NCBI GenBank assembly: GCA_002898615.1
Contig: BEIB01000010.1
Coordinates: forward strand, 1 to 23,110
Reading direction: 5' to 3'
DNA from: a bacterium HR25
GTDB taxonomy: Bacteria > Chloroflexota > Dehalococcoidia > SM23-28-2 > HRbin24
DNA length: 23,110 nt
Part shown: piece by piece, positions 22,888 to 23,110 of the stretch
How positions within the stretch are numbered: position 1 is the first letter of the stretch
How the letters are laid out: each line of letters begins with the position of its first letter
Made by a program: the position numbers and the translations under genes
The notes under the pieces: generated by a model
Told to the model about the DNA's origin: nothing
What the model saw: the letters and a program-made list of their open reading frames with translations, nothing else
The model's database searches: none

Positions 22888-23110
22888 TCACTCGTAGATG
22901 TAGTCTGGGTGGTAGCGGATCTCCCTGAACTCGGTCTGCTCCCCTGTGTGCTTCACCCCCGTCTCGTCGTGGCCGGGGAAGAGGAAGGCGTCCCGCTCCC
23001 TGGCCAGCCGTCTTATCTTCTCGATGGAGCGGGCCCACCTCTCCACGTTCCAGGTCACGGGCGTCCCCACCGCTGGCGGCCCGTAGGACTCGTGCAGGTA
23101 GAGGGCGTCC
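22888..23110 (-). CDS. Metallo-beta-lactamase-fold hydrolase, C-terminal fragment
   Basis: Only the last 73 codons are in the window; the frame remains open to the right edge, so the GTG at 23070 is not a real start. The visible part, DALYLHESYGPPAV, then RWARSIEKIRRLARERD, then AFLFPGHDETGV, matches the end of MBL-fold enzymes of the N-acyl homoserine lactonase/glyoxalase II type, where the Asp near the fragment start and the His of GHD contribute to the dinuclear metal site. It could be a lactonase or another hydrolase. The stop lies 7 nt from the SDR stop. Confidence 0.7.
   Translation of the reverse strand, partial: DALYLHESYGPPAVGTPVTWNVERWARSIEKIRRLARERDAFLFPGHDETGVKHTGEQTEFREIRYHPDYIYE

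Noticed and set aside
22888..23070. Complete 60-residue gene starting at GTG 23070
   Set aside because: The frame is open to the right edge, and the residues before the GTG (DALYLHESYGPPA) fit the MBL fold, so it is a truncated larger gene.

Overview
The window is about 23 kb of very GC-rich, gene-dense bacterial chromosome. Intergenic gaps are short, GTG and TTG starts occur, and Shine-Dalgarno (SD) sites and sigma70-type promoters are clear. Gene content (Liv-type transporter with an embedded acyl-CoA synthetase, tandem luciferase-like oxidoreductases, divergent B12 acyl-CoA mutase, panDBC, yebC-ruvC-ruvA) would suit a Chloroflexota (Dehalococcoidia-like) or similar organism. That assignment is inference from style, not from a marker gene. 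No tRNA, rRNA, CRISPR array or transposase was found.

Layout. 1-2.9 kb (minus): livG, an AMP-forming acyl-CoA synthetase, and the first 19 codons of livH, run from a TTGACA-type promoter. 3.0-5.6 kb (plus): two luciferase-like flavin oxidoreductases in tandem, sharing a 682-bp perfectly identical tract, then a small Ada-like zinc-binding protein. 5.6-8.0 kb: a promoter, a long structured leader and panD-panB-panC (pantothenate). 8.1-11.3 kb: a pirin-like bicupin, then yebC-ruvC-ruvA and a DUF1232 membrane protein. 11.3-15.1 kb: an Asp-box propeller protein divergent from uvrB, and a methyltransferase convergent with uvrB. 15.1-16.0 kb: a fluoride riboswitch, crcB and a DUF190 gene. 16.1-19.8 kb: an assimilatory sulfur operon with siroheme sulfite/nitrite reductase, APS/PAPS reductase (cysH), an unknown 98-residue protein and uroporphyrinogen-III synthase (hemD). 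19.8-21.9 kb (minus): a two-subunit B12-dependent acyl-CoA mutase with altered active-site motifs. 22.1-23.1 kb: an SDR oxidoreductase and the C-terminal end of a metallo-beta-lactamase-fold hydrolase.

How the parts work together. cysH makes sulfite from activated sulfate, the reductase takes it to sulfide, and hemD supplies the precursor of its siroheme. crcB and its riboswitch form a self-contained fluoride defence unit. panDBC makes pantothenate, the CoA precursor, while the synthetase, mutase and perhaps the SDR act on CoA thioesters or related acids.

Most interesting points: (1) the acyl-CoA mutase, where the positions of methylmalonyl-CoA mutase Tyr89, Arg207 and His244 read Val, Val and Asn, and whose B12 subunit lacks the Asp of DxHxxG; (2) the acyl-CoA synthetase, which has lost both the Ser/Thr-rich P-loop and the C-terminal catalytic lysine; (3) the gene-conversion-like tract in the oxidoreductase pair; (4) a fluoride riboswitch with an extra hairpin, starting right after its promoter; (5) the unassigned structured leader of panDBC. 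All calls come from reading the sequence by eye; no database search was run.
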